Shown in pieces: positions 7,112-15,516 of a stretch of DNA of 64,000 nt. Source of the DNA: Ornithinimicrobium cerasi (lineage in GTDB: Bacteria > Actinomycetota > Actinomycetes > Actinomycetales > Dermatophilaceae). Positions within the stretch are counted from its first letter, which is position 1. Every line of letters starts with the position of its first letter. The stretch is from contig NZ_QZMN01000005.1 of assembly GCF_003702705.1 (NCBI RefSeq), positions 62,001-126,000 of the forward strand. Direction: 5' to 3'. The notes beneath the pieces were generated by a model that did not search any database, had not been told where the DNA came from, and saw nothing but the letters and a program-made list of their open reading frames with translations. Position numbers and translations under genes: made by a program.

Positions 7112-9776
7112 GGAGGCCCCGGCCCGGCCCGCCGGCCCGGTCGCCACCCGCGCCGGCGTCTCCCGCGACACCGCCCGCAACCAGATCCTGCTCGACTCCC
7201 CGGACGCGCTCGCGGTCACCGCCCTGCGGACGAAGTCGCTCCACGCGCGCGAGGTGCTCGTGGAGGCGGCCTGGCCGGAACGGTCCGCCGCGGAGGTGGA
7301 CGCCTGGGCCGCCGGGGTATGCCGTGACGCGGCCCTCCCGGACCGCTCACCGGCCCTCCCCGAGGGCGCGGACCCCTTCCACCTGGGCCAGCTCGCCCGG
7401 GTGCTGGCGCTGCAGACGACCGACCCGCACGACGTCGCCCGGGGCCGGGCGGTCCTCGAGGCGCTCGCCGCGACCGGCTCCCTGAAGGTGCTGCACCCGC
7501 ACGCAGTGCAGGTCCTGCTGCACCTGCGCTGCCTGGACCGCGACGAGGCGGGGTGCGCCGCCCTCCTCGACCACCCGCACGTGCCCGCCGACGTCGCCGC
7601 CGCGGTCCGCGCCGACCTCGCGAACCCCTCCCTGGACCGGATATCGCGGATCGTCGATCAGGACGCCCGATCGACGATCCGCGATATCTCCCCCGACCCC
7701 CTCCTGTCCCCGCGGCCCGCGACCTCGGACTGGCTGCCCCTCCTCGACGCCGCCCTCTCCTCGGACGCGGTCGCGCCGTTGCGGCTGGACCCTGACCTGG
7801 GTGACGCCCCGTTCGACCAGCTCACCACCGACCCGCTCCCGCGCGCCGACCAGGAGGGCGACGGGCTGGTCACCGTGGCGGCGAGCACCTACCGCCCAGG
7901 ACCCGCGCTGCTCACCGCCGTGCGCTCCCTCCTGGCCCAGACCTGGCAGCACCTGGAGGTCCTGATCGTCGACGACGCCTCCGGCCCGGACGCCGGGCCG
8001 TGGCTGGAGCGGGCAGCGGCCCTGGACCCCCGGGTGCGGGTGCTGCGGCAGCGCGTCAACGGCGGCACCTACCGGGCCCGCGACACCGCCCTCGCCCAGG
8101 CCCGCGGCAGCTGGTTCACCACCCTCGACTCCGACGACTGGCTGCACCCCCAGACCGTCGCCACCCTGGTGCGCACCGTCGAGGCCGACCCCGCCGTCGT
8201 CGCCGCCCGGGCCCTCGGCGCCCGGGTCACCGAGGACCTCGCGCTCGTCCGGCTGGGCTACCGCCACCGCGCCGTCGCCGCCCCCACGCTGCTCGTCCGC
8301 GTCGACCGGGTCCTCAACCGCGTGGGCCTCCTCGACCCCACCCGCAAGGGCGCCGACACCGAGTACGCACGCCGCATCCAGGCCGCCTTCGGCCCGCGAG
8401 CGGTGGCCACCGTCGACGAGTGCCTGCTCCTGCTGCGCTCCGGGGAGACGCTCTCCTCGGCCGAGTTCTCACGGCTGTGGCGCCACCCCGCCCGGCACGC
8501 CTACAAGACGGTCTACACCGCGTGGCACGAGGAGATCGCCGCCGGTGCCCCGCCCTACCTCGACCCCGAGGCGCCCCGTGCCTTCCCCGCCCCGCGCCGC
8601 TGGCGCGCGCCGCACGACCCCGGACCCGAGCCGCCGCAGCACCTCGACCTCGTGCTCGGCGGCGACTGGCGCCGCTACGGCGGCCCGCAGCGCTCGATGC
8701 TCGAGGAGGTCCGGGCGGCCCGCGCGGCGGGCCTGACGGTCGGCATCACCCACCTCGAGGCGCTCCGGTTCGCGACCACGAGAGACCTGCCGCTGTGCCC
8801 GCAGGTCGTCGCCCTGGTCCGCAGCGGCGAGGTCGGGTGGGTGCAGCTCGACGACGAGGTCGACGTGGACGTGCTGATGGTGCGCTACCCGCTGGTGCTG
8901 CAGCACCCCCCGCACCTGCCGGGCGGTCGACCGCTCCGCCCGCGGCACCTGCTCGTCATGGCCAACCAGGCGCCGCTCGAGCCGGACGGCTCGGACCAGA
9001 GGTACGTCGTGGCGGACGTCACCGAGCGGGCCCGCGAGCTCTTCGGGACCGAGCCCGTGTGGGTGCCGCAGGGGCCGGTCGTGCGGGAGGTGCTGCGCGC
9101 GCAGCAGCCGGGGGTCCGGCTCACGACGTGGGACAACCCCGGCCTGATCGACGTCGACGAGTGGCACGTCCGGGACACCCGGCCACCGGGCGCGGACGGT
9201 TCCCCCGTCGTCGTCGGGCGCTACTCCCGCGACCAGGCGCTGAAGTTCCCGCCGACGCACGCGGAGCTGCTGGCCGCCTACGACCTCGGGCCCGGCTACG
9301 TCGTCCGGCTGATGGGGGCGCGGGCCACGTGGAAGCGTCTCGCCGTCGAGGCGGGTCTGCCGGACGACACCCCTGCGCCGCCGCGGTGGGAGATGCTGCG
9401 GACCGCCTCCGTGGAGCCGCGCGACTTCCTCGCCGGGCTGGACTTCTTCCTCTACCAGGACCACCCGGGGCGGCACGAGGCGTTCGGGCGGGTCCTCCTC
9501 GAGGCGGCCGCCTCCGGGGTCGTCGTCGTGGCGCACCCCAAGCACCGCCCGGTGTTCGGGGAGGTGCTCGACTACGCCGAGCCGCCGCAGGCCCGGGCGC
9601 TGATCGAGGGCTACGTGGCCGACCCGCAGCGGTATGCCGCCCGCGTCGCCCGGACGCAGGACCTGGTCCGCGAGCGCTTCTCGCACGAGACGTTCGTGCG
9701 CCGCCTGCGCTCGCTCGACGCACCGGCCGCCACCCCGCCGGGGTCTACGGCAGCTGACCCAGCAACCGGTCGCTGA
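7098..9776 (+). CDS. Bifunctional glycosyltransferase: GT2 domain followed by a GT4-like domain
   Basis: An 892-residue protein. Residues about 253-420 are a GT-A domain of family GT2: DGLVTVAASTYRPGPALL, VLIVDDAS and the metal-binding LDSDDW near residue 345. The C-terminal part, about residues 700-880, resembles a GT-B donor domain (VVVGRYSRDQALKFP, FFLYQDHPGRHEAFGRVLLEAAASGVVVV). The N-terminal 250 residues are unassigned and contain a stretch encoded by a perfect 49-bp hairpin (residues about 181-197, reading RISRIVDQDARSTIRDIS). The ATG at 7098 is preferred over an upstream ATG because it keeps only a 14-nt overlap with the preceding gene. The 3' end overlaps the convergent gene at 9745 by 32 nt. 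Two transferase domains in one chain suggest addition of two successive sugars. Confidence 0.87.
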   Translation: MSAAEEAPARPAGPVATRAGVSRDTARNQILLDSPDALAVTALRTKSLHAREVLVEAAWPERSAAEVDAWAAGVCRDAALPDRSPALPEGADPFHLGQLARVLALQTTDPHDVARGRAVLEALAATGSLKVLHPHAVQVLLHLRCLDRDEAGCAALLDHPHVPADVAAAVRADLANPSLDRISRIVDQDARSTIRDISPDPLLSPRPATSDWLPLLDAALSSDAVAPLRLDPDLGDAPFDQLTTDPLPRADQEGDGLVTVAASTYRPGPALLTAVRSLLAQTWQHLEVLIVDDASGPDAGPWLERAAALDPRVRVLRQRVNGGTYRARDTALAQARGSWFTTLDSDDWLHPQTVATLVRTVEADPAVVAARALGARVTEDLALVRLGYRHRAVAAPTLLVRVDRVLNRVGLLDPTRKGADTEYARRIQAAFGPRAVATVDECLLLLRSGETLSSAEFSRLWRHPARHAYKTVYTAWHEEIAAGAPPYLDPEAPRAFPAPRRWRAPHDPGPEPPQHLDLVLGGDWRRYGGPQRSMLEEVRAARAAGLTVGITHLEALRFATTRDLPLCPQVVALVRSGEVGWVQLDDEVDVDVLMVRYPLVLQHPPHLPGGRPLRPRHLLVMANQAPLEPDGSDQRYVVADVTERARELFGTEPVWVPQGPVVREVLRAQQPGVRLTTWDNPGLIDVDEWHVRDTRPPGADGSPVVVGRYSRDQALKFPPTHAELLAAYDLGPGYVVRLMGARATWKRLAVEAGLPDDTPAPPRWEMLRTASVEPRDFLAGLDFFLYQDHPGRHEAFGRVLLEAAASGVVVVAHPKHRPVFGEVLDYAEPPQARALIEGYVADPQRYAARVARTQDLVRERFSHETFVRRLRSLDAPAATPPGSTAADPATGR
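7640..7688. repeat. Perfect 20-bp inverted repeat with 9-nt loop inside a glycosyltransferase coding sequence
   Basis: The arm GATATCGCGGATCGTCGATC (7640-7659) is exactly complementary to 7669-7688. The loop is AGGACGCCC. The arms are AT-richer than the surrounding gene and rich in GATC. The reading frame stays open through the element, which encodes about 16 residues absent from any domain I recognise. Confidence 0.93.
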
Positions 9777-12534
9777 ACGGCAGGGCCACCGCGCGGGCGC
9801 CCTGGAGGAGCTCCCAGGGCCGGTCCACGAGCGCGTGGGGGGCCGCCCCGTCCGGGCCGGGCGCCGTCCCGAACCAGACCACCGCGTCGTCGGGCAGCGC
9901 GGCGTCGAGGGCGACCGTCACCGGCAGCACCCCCTCGGCCTCCTCGCCCCAGGTCTGCCGCAGCGCCTCGACCGCAGCCTCGCGGGCCGCCCGGAGCGCG
10001 GGGGCGGCCCCGCTCCCCGGTGCACCGCCCGCCGGGTCCTCGCGCAGACCGAGGACCCGGTGCTGGACACCGGCCTCGAAGGCTTCGCGGGAGGCGCTGA
10101 ACACCCCTGCCGCCTCGTCGTCGCCGACCGTCCGGTCCCACCACGTCAGCGCGCTCCCACCGCTGGCGACGAGGTGGGGCAGCAGCTCGCCGCTGCGACC
10201 GTGCGCCAGCCCGCTCATCGCCAGCCACGCCGGCCCGCGGTGGCTGAGGATCCGGGCGTGCCGGGCGAGCCGCTCGGCAGCCGTGGCAGGGTCCTCCACC
10301 CGCCGGGGCCGGGCCAGGGAGGCCAGGTCGACCTGCTGGTCGAGGGGGGCCACGTCCAGGGACCCGCCGGCCACCGTGACGAGGTCACCTGGGCTCACCC
10401 GCCGGGCAGGTCCGTCGGCCAGCCGCGCGTGCGAGACCACCCCCGACCCGTCCTCGAGCAGGTGGACACCGAGCGCGGTGAGCGGGTCGGGCACGACCAC
10501 CGTGCGGGTGCCGTCCCCGGCCAGGACGAGGTACCGCCCGGTCAGCCCGGCCGCCCCGGCCACCACGGCCGCCAGCCCGTGGCGTCCCGCGGTGACCATC
10601 AGGGCCTCCGCGCTGCGCCGGTCGGCGAGGGCGTCCTGCAGCGCCCGGGCCACGACCCACGCCCCGTCGAGCTCCTGGCGGACCCAGACCGGGTCCCCGA
10701 GCACGGCCACCCAGGCCGAGCCGTCGCCGACGACGGCGTGCCGCAGCCCCGGGTGGTGGCGCAGCAGCGCGCCGGAGGCGCCGAACGCCCCGTCCGGCAG
10801 CGGCTCGCGCAGCCAGCCGGCGGGCACCCGGGTGCCGCGCGCACCCGCCGGCAGCACGGCATACCCGCCGGGGAAGACGGAGCGCGACACCGCCGCCCGA
10901 GCTGCGCGGCGGTCCACCACCGGCTCGACCCGCCGGCGGAGGCGACCGGGGAGGAGCGTCGTCACCGAGCGCGCGAGGGAGACCCGGGGGCCCGGCGCCC
11001 GCACCCGGGTGCCGGGCACGTCGCCGAGCACGCGCTCCAGGAGCACCATCGCCTCGCGCTGCGCGTAGGGCAGGGACAGCATCGTCTCCAGCAGGACCCG
11101 GTCGTTGAACGGCGCCAGCACCCGGTGCCCGAGGTCGCCGTCGGTGAACTTCTGCCACCCCCACCGCCCCATCCGCTGCTCCCAGTAGAAGAGGTCGTGG
11201 TGGTCGTAGCCGCGCAGGCGGTCCGGAGTCAGCTCCGCGTGCTCGAGGTAGCCGTCGTACATGCGCGCCGCGAGGTCCTCGAGGCCGTCGGCGGCGTGCA
11301 TCATCATCCGTGCGAGGCGCAGCGGGTCCAGCAGCTCGTCGGTGCGCCGGCGCACGAACGTCGTCCCCGTCTCCGCGCCGTTGGACTGCAGCTGGACGAG
11401 GTCGGCGGGCAGGTCGGCCCACATGGCGTGGGCGGCGCCGCGGGAGGGGACCAGCGGGTCGTAGGTGCGGCGGTGGAGCACGTCGAAGGTCCCACCCGCG
11501 GGCGGCTGCCGCCAGCGCAGCACCCGGTGCGGCAGTCCGAGCTGGGCGGCGACGGCGCTGGCCCCGGTGACGTCGGCCGTCGCGGCGGGACCGGTCCGCG
11601 CGTCGCGCGGGTTGACGTAGGTGAACGCCAGCCCGCCGCCGGCCCGGACCTCCTCGTGGGCGAGGGCGGCCGTGACCCTGCTGTCGCGGCCGGCGGTGAG
11701 GCTGAGGGCCGGCCGGCCGAGCCCGGCCAGGAGGCGGACGTGGGCGCCGAGGCGCTCGCGGAACGCGTCGTGGACCGCGTCCACGTCGGTCCGCTCGACG
11801 CGCTCCTCCTCGGGCCAGAAGCGCCGGTGCTCGACCCGCAGGGGGGAGAGGTCGAGGCGGAGCAGGCAGTTCGGGACGAGGGGACGCAGTCCCTGGTATG
11901 CCGTGCGCACACCGGGCAGGTAGGTCACCGCGCCCGGGCGGCGGGCCCGCAGCTCCTCCAGCAGCCGCAGGGCGTCGTCGTCCTCGGGGAGGTCGAGGGC
12001 GTGGGCCGCCAGGGACGGGGTGCTGCCGAGCGCGAGCCGCCCGCCGGTCGTGGCCCAGAAGACGGGCTGGGTGGCGTGGGCGTCCGGGACGACGAGGAGG
12101 TCGGGGCCGGGCCGTGGCGGGGGCCGGCGGTCGGTGGGGGTGGTGGGTGCCGGGCGGCGCCGGGCCAGGAGGGTCCAGCGGCCGCCGAGCGTCGCGGCCT
12201 CCCGCACCAGCCCGGCGTCCTCCTGGAGGTCCCAGCTCGCGCACAGGCGCGAGGCGATGCGGCTCGGGTCGGTGATGCCGGCCGCGACGTCGACCGGGTG
12301 GCCGAGCAGGACGACGGTCCCGGTGACGCCCTCCGCCGAGCCGAGCACGGTGCGCGGGTGCAGGTGCACGACCAGGCCGTCGAGCAGGTCGGCCGGGCGA
12401 CGCCAGCCGGTGACGTCCGGGGGTGCGGGGACGTCGGTGCCGGTGACGAGGTAGCCGTGCCCGTGCGCGCCGTCCAGCACGAGGGCGGCGTCGACGACGC
12501 CGGGTGCGTCGGGGCGGTGCGTCGGGGCGGTCAC
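9745..12534 (-). CDS. Asparagine synthetase-like protein with a long C-terminal extension
   Basis: A 929-residue protein. Residues about 260-560 match the AsnB-type ATP-pyrophosphatase domain: the PP-loop reads LSLTAGRDSRVTAAL in place of the usual SGGxDS, followed by a DVTGASAVAAQLGLPHRVLRW segment and an active-site-like stretch with DHHDLFYWEQRMGRWGWQ. The N-terminal 200 residues resemble the glutaminase-fold lobe but lack a Cys at position 2, so glutamine hydrolysis is unlikely. The last roughly 340 residues are unassigned. The GTG at 12532-12534 is chosen because GTGAGG precedes it by 8-10 nt. AsnB homologues in O-antigen loci can amidate uronic acids, a possible role here beside uronic-acid genes. 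Convergent with the gene ending at 9776. Confidence 0.72.
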   Translation of the reverse strand: MTAPTHRPDAPGVVDAALVLDGAHGHGYLVTGTDVPAPPDVTGWRRPADLLDGLVVHLHPRTVLGSAEGVTGTVVLLGHPVDVAAGITDPSRIASRLCASWDLQEDAGLVREAATLGGRWTLLARRRPAPTTPTDRRPPPRPGPDLLVVPDAHATQPVFWATTGGRLALGSTPSLAAHALDLPEDDDALRLLEELRARRPGAVTYLPGVRTAYQGLRPLVPNCLLRLDLSPLRVEHRRFWPEEERVERTDVDAVHDAFRERLGAHVRLLAGLGRPALSLTAGRDSRVTAALAHEEVRAGGGLAFTYVNPRDARTGPAATADVTGASAVAAQLGLPHRVLRWRQPPAGGTFDVLHRRTYDPLVPSRGAAHAMWADLPADLVQLQSNGAETGTTFVRRRTDELLDPLRLARMMMHAADGLEDLAARMYDGYLEHAELTPDRLRGYDHHDLFYWEQRMGRWGWQKFTDGDLGHRVLAPFNDRVLLETMLSLPYAQREAMVLLERVLGDVPGTRVRAPGPRVSLARSVTTLLPGRLRRRVEPVVDRRAARAAVSRSVFPGGYAVLPAGARGTRVPAGWLREPLPDGAFGASGALLRHHPGLRHAVVGDGSAWVAVLGDPVWVRQELDGAWVVARALQDALADRRSAEALMVTAGRHGLAAVVAGAAGLTGRYLVLAGDGTRTVVVPDPLTALGVHLLEDGSGVVSHARLADGPARRVSPGDLVTVAGGSLDVAPLDQQVDLASLARPRRVEDPATAAERLARHARILSHRGPAWLAMSGLAHGRSGELLPHLVASGGSALTWWDRTVGDDEAAGVFSASREAFEAGVQHRVLGLREDPAGGAPGSGAAPALRAAREAAVEALRQTWGEEAEGVLPVTVALDAALPDDAVVWFGTAPGPDGAAPHALVDRPWELLQGARAVALPFSDRLLGQLP

Positions 12535-12616
12535 CGGCCAAGCCTCACGCAGACCGTCGAGGCGCGCCACAGGAGGTGCGCCGACGACCGTCCCGACCCG
12601 TCGGTCGCGCGTGGGC

Positions 12617-13720
12617 TCAGAGACCGAGGGAGCGGGCGAGGACCGCGGCGATGCGGGGACCGGCGTGCCCGTCCCACAGCGGCGGGACGGGGGTGCTGCC
12701 CGGCTCGGCGCGCCCGGCTGCCAGCACCTCGGTGACCGCGCCGGGCAGGCTGTCCCGGGTGACCAGCCGGTTGGTGCCGTGGGTGATGGTCACCGGTCGT
12801 TCGGTGTTGGGGCGCAGGGTCAGGCACGGCACCCCCATCACCGTCGTCTCTTCCTGCACGCCGCCGGAGTCGGTGACGACCGCCACCGAGCCCTTGACCA
12901 GGCCGAGGAACTCGACGTAGCCGAGCGGGTCCACGACCAGCAGGTTCTCGTGGTCCATGAACCCGGCGGCCTCGAGCCGGCCGCGGCCGCGGGGGTGCAG
13001 GGGGATGACGACGCGCACCTGGTCCGCGACCGCGTGCACCGCGCGCACCAGCTCGGCGACGTCCGCCGGGTCGTCGACGTTGCCGGGGCGGTGCAGGGTG
13101 GCGACGACGTAGGGCTCGGTGCGGTCGAGACCCACCTGGTCCGCGACGCCGACGGTGTCGAGGCCCTCGACGTGCCGCAGGAGGGTGTCGATCATCGGGT
13201 TGCCGACGAGGTGGATCCGGTCCGGGTGGACGCCCTCGTTGCCGAGGTGCGCGATCGCGTCCGGGCTGGTGACGAGGAGCAGGTCGGAGAGCCGGTCGGT
13301 GACGAGGCGGTTGACCTCCTCCGGCATGGTCATGTCGAAGGAGCGCAGGCCGGCCTCGACGTGGGCGAGCGGGATGAGCATCTTGGCGGCCACCAGGGCC
13401 GCGGCCACGGTGGAGTTGACGTCGCCGTAGACCACGACGAGGTCGGGGCGCTCGGCGGTGAACAGCTCCTCGAGGCCGACCATGATCGCGGCCGTCTGGG
13501 CACCGTGGGACCCGGAGCCGACGCCGAGGTTGACGTCCGGCTCGGGCAGGCCCAGCTGGCGGAAGAACACCTCGCTCATCCGCTCGTCGTAGTGCTGCCC
13601 GGTGTGGACGAGCAGCTGGCGCACCGGGTGCTCGGCCAGGGCGGCGATGACCGGGGCGGCCTTGGGGAAGTTGGGGCGGGCGCCGGTGATGTGCACGACG
13701 AGCGGCTGCGGCTCGGTCAC
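12617..13720 (-). CDS. wecB: UDP-N-acetylglucosamine 2-epimerase (non-hydrolysing)
   Basis: A 367-residue cytoplasmic enzyme interconverting UDP-GlcNAc and UDP-ManNAc. Family hallmarks are visible in order: the N-terminal TGARPNFPKAAPVI, TGQHYDERMSEVFFRQL, VYGDVNSTVAAALVA, HVEAGLRSFDMTMPEEVNRLVTD and, near the C-terminus, VTDSGGVQEETTVMGVPCLTLRPNTERPVT. The length equals that of typical WecB/MnaA proteins. The GTG at 13718-13720 follows GAGGAG and overlaps the stop of the upstream gene (GTGA). Together with the dehydrogenase at 15517 it would yield UDP-ManNAcA for a uronic-acid polymer. Confidence 0.95.
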   Translation of the reverse strand: MTEPQPLVVHITGARPNFPKAAPVIAALAEHPVRQLLVHTGQHYDERMSEVFFRQLGLPEPDVNLGVGSGSHGAQTAAIMVGLEELFTAERPDLVVVYGDVNSTVAAALVAAKMLIPLAHVEAGLRSFDMTMPEEVNRLVTDRLSDLLLVTSPDAIAHLGNEGVHPDRIHLVGNPMIDTLLRHVEGLDTVGVADQVGLDRTEPYVVATLHRPGNVDDPADVAELVRAVHAVADQVRVVIPLHPRGRGRLEAAGFMDHENLLVVDPLGYVEFLGLVKGSVAVVTDSGGVQEETTVMGVPCLTLRPNTERPVTITHGTNRLVTRDSLPGAVTEVLAAGRAEPGSTPVPPLWDGHAGPRIAAVLARSLGL

Positions 13721-14349
13721 GGGTCTCCTCGGGTGACGGGGGCGGTGTCGACCTGCAGGCTAGCGGGGAGGCGGGCCGCGACGTTGCGCAGCAGCACCTC
13801 GTCAAGGGGGTCGAGGCGGCCCTCGGGGGTGCTCCGGGCCAGGTGCCAGAGCTGGTAGTGGTCGAGCACGTCGGCCAGCCGCCGCCCCACGTAGTCCTCC
13901 CAGGGGACGGGCGGCGACGCGCCCTGCGGGTGTCCGGCCCAGGCGGCGTGCGGGACCAGCACCTCCACGGCATACCCGTGGGAGCGCGCGAGGGCGAAGG
14001 CCGGACGGTCGAGGACGAGGAGGACGCGGAAGGAGCGTTCCGCCCGCTGCAGGGTCGCGACCTCCTCCACGAGCGACCCGACCTGGTCGTCGGAGAGCCC
14101 CAGGCCGACGATCCCGACGACCGGCAGCAGCGCGGTGTCGCGGCCGCTCAGGTGCCGCCCCGGCACGAGGGGGACCGGTAGCGTCCCGACGCCGTGGCGG
14201 GGGAGGAAGACGCGGAAGACGACGTCGGTCAGCGTGGCGTTGCGGCGCACCGCCGGCAGCACGCGGTCGACGGCGGTGCGGTAGCCGGGTGCCCGCCGCG
14301 CCCAGCGCGCGAGCTGCTGCTGGCGGGTGCGGGAGGTGGTGGGGGTCAT
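13717..14349 (-). CDS. Uncharacterised protein in the polysaccharide operon
   Basis: A 210-residue protein I cannot assign to a family. The N-terminus is basic (MTPTTSRTRQQQLARWARRAPGYRTAVDRVLP). The middle alternates short hydrophobic strands (TALLPVVGIVGLGLSDDQVGSLVEEVATLQ, FRVLLVLDRPAFALARSHGYAVEVLVP) with loops, suggesting a small alpha/beta fold, and no transmembrane helix is evident. The C-terminus contains Trp/Tyr-rich PPVPWEDYVGRRLADVLDHYQLWHLA. It is locked between wecB and a MurG-like transferase by ATGA and GTGA overlaps, so it is almost certainly co-translated with them and likely acts in the same pathway. Confidence 0.8.
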   Translation of the reverse strand: MTPTTSRTRQQQLARWARRAPGYRTAVDRVLPAVRRNATLTDVVFRVFLPRHGVGTLPVPLVPGRHLSGRDTALLPVVGIVGLGLSDDQVGSLVEEVATLQRAERSFRVLLVLDRPAFALARSHGYAVEVLVPHAAWAGHPQGASPPVPWEDYVGRRLADVLDHYQLWHLARSTPEGRLDPLDEVLLRNVAARLPASLQVDTAPVTRGDP

Positions 14350-15431
14350 GACGCGGTCCCCGTGCCCGGCGCGGCCGCCAGACCGGCGACGCGCAGGATC
14401 TCCTGGGCCGCGTCGGCGGCGCCGTTGCCCGGGTCCTGCGCCTGCGCCCGGGCGGCGAGCTCCGGGCCGCGGGCCACCAGCTCCTCGACCAGGGCGTCCG
14501 CCCGGCCGCCGGTCAGGGTCCTCGCGGTCAGCGCCCAGCCGCGCTCGGCGGCGTGCCGCGCGCGGGTGACCTGGTCGTCGAGCGAGGTCGCGTCGTTGGG
14601 GACGAGGAGCGCCGGGACGCCGAGGCGCAGGGCCTCGTGGACGGAGTTGTAGCCCGCGGCGGTGACGACGTGGTCGAAAGCGCGGAAGTGCTCGGACAGC
14701 GGGAAGTGCCGCACGAGGTGGACGTCGTCGCCGGCGTAGGCCCGCTCGGCGATGGACGGGGCCGTGACGCAGGCACCCACCCCCTGCGACCGCAGGGCGC
14801 GGACGGCCGCCCCCACCTCGTCGCCGGTGTCGTTGATGTTGCCGGCGCCGAGGGAGACCAGCGCGAGCGGGCCGTCGGCGGGCAGGCCGAGGGCGGCGCG
14901 GGCGGTGGCACGGTCGCTGAGGTCCTCGCGGTCGAGCATCGTCACCGGCCGCACCCGGGTCGCCGCGGCCGTGACCGTCTCGCCCCGGTCCGCGTCGGCG
15001 GCCAGGTCTCCCGGCTCGAGCACCACGTCGAACCAGGCCGCCTTGTCCAGCTGGGCGCCGTTGCGCCCCGGCTTCCACATGGCGCGGCGCGACCACACCG
15101 CGCGGGTGCGCGGGTGCGCCGCCAGCGCCACGTCGAGTCCGGAATAGGGGTGGGTGCCGTCGAAGACGAGCACGTCCGGGTCGACGCGCCCGAGCACCTC
15201 GCTCATCCGGTCGGCCAGCAGCGAGCGCCAGGTGGCGGGCCGCAGCCCGGTGGCGCCCTGGCTCGGGAGGTACTCCCAGGTGAGACCCTCCGACGCCACG
15301 ACGGGCACCGCCTGCGACATCGAGACCACGTGCCGGCGCACGTCGGCGGGCATCCTGCGGCCGTAGGCCAGGAGCCTGGTGAGGTGCCCCATCCCCGCCC
15401 CGTTGCTGGAGACGAGGAGCACGGACGGCAT
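14346..15431 (-). CDS. MurG/GT28-like glycosyltransferase
   Basis: A 361-residue GT-B protein resembling MurG and other UDP-GlcNAc-dependent transferases. It starts with SVLLVSSNGAGMGHLTRLLAYGRRMP, the Gly-rich acceptor-side loop of this group. The donor side contains GPLALVSLGAGNINDTGDEV, HFPLSEHFRAFDHVVTAAGYNSVHEALRLGVPALLVPN, matching the C-terminal GT28 signature (GG..S..E....G.P.L..P). The ATG at 15429-15431 lies inside a GGTATGCC octamer; earlier starts would intrude on the divergent gene. It opens the leftward operon GT28-unknown-wecB. It may transfer an N-acetylhexosamine or its uronic derivative; the exact substrate is not inferable. Confidence 0.85.
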   Translation of the reverse strand: MPSVLLVSSNGAGMGHLTRLLAYGRRMPADVRRHVVSMSQAVPVVASEGLTWEYLPSQGATGLRPATWRSLLADRMSEVLGRVDPDVLVFDGTHPYSGLDVALAAHPRTRAVWSRRAMWKPGRNGAQLDKAAWFDVVLEPGDLAADADRGETVTAAATRVRPVTMLDREDLSDRATARAALGLPADGPLALVSLGAGNINDTGDEVGAAVRALRSQGVGACVTAPSIAERAYAGDDVHLVRHFPLSEHFRAFDHVVTAAGYNSVHEALRLGVPALLVPNDATSLDDQVTRARHAAERGWALTARTLTGGRADALVEELVARGPELAARAQAQDPGNGAADAAQEILRVAGLAAAPGTGTAS

Positions 15432-15516
15432 ACCGGCGATGATGTCACAGCGCGGTAGCATGACGGCTGCGCCGAAGGGCGCCCGTCGTCCTGAACCCCA
15501 CCCGAGGAGCCTGATC

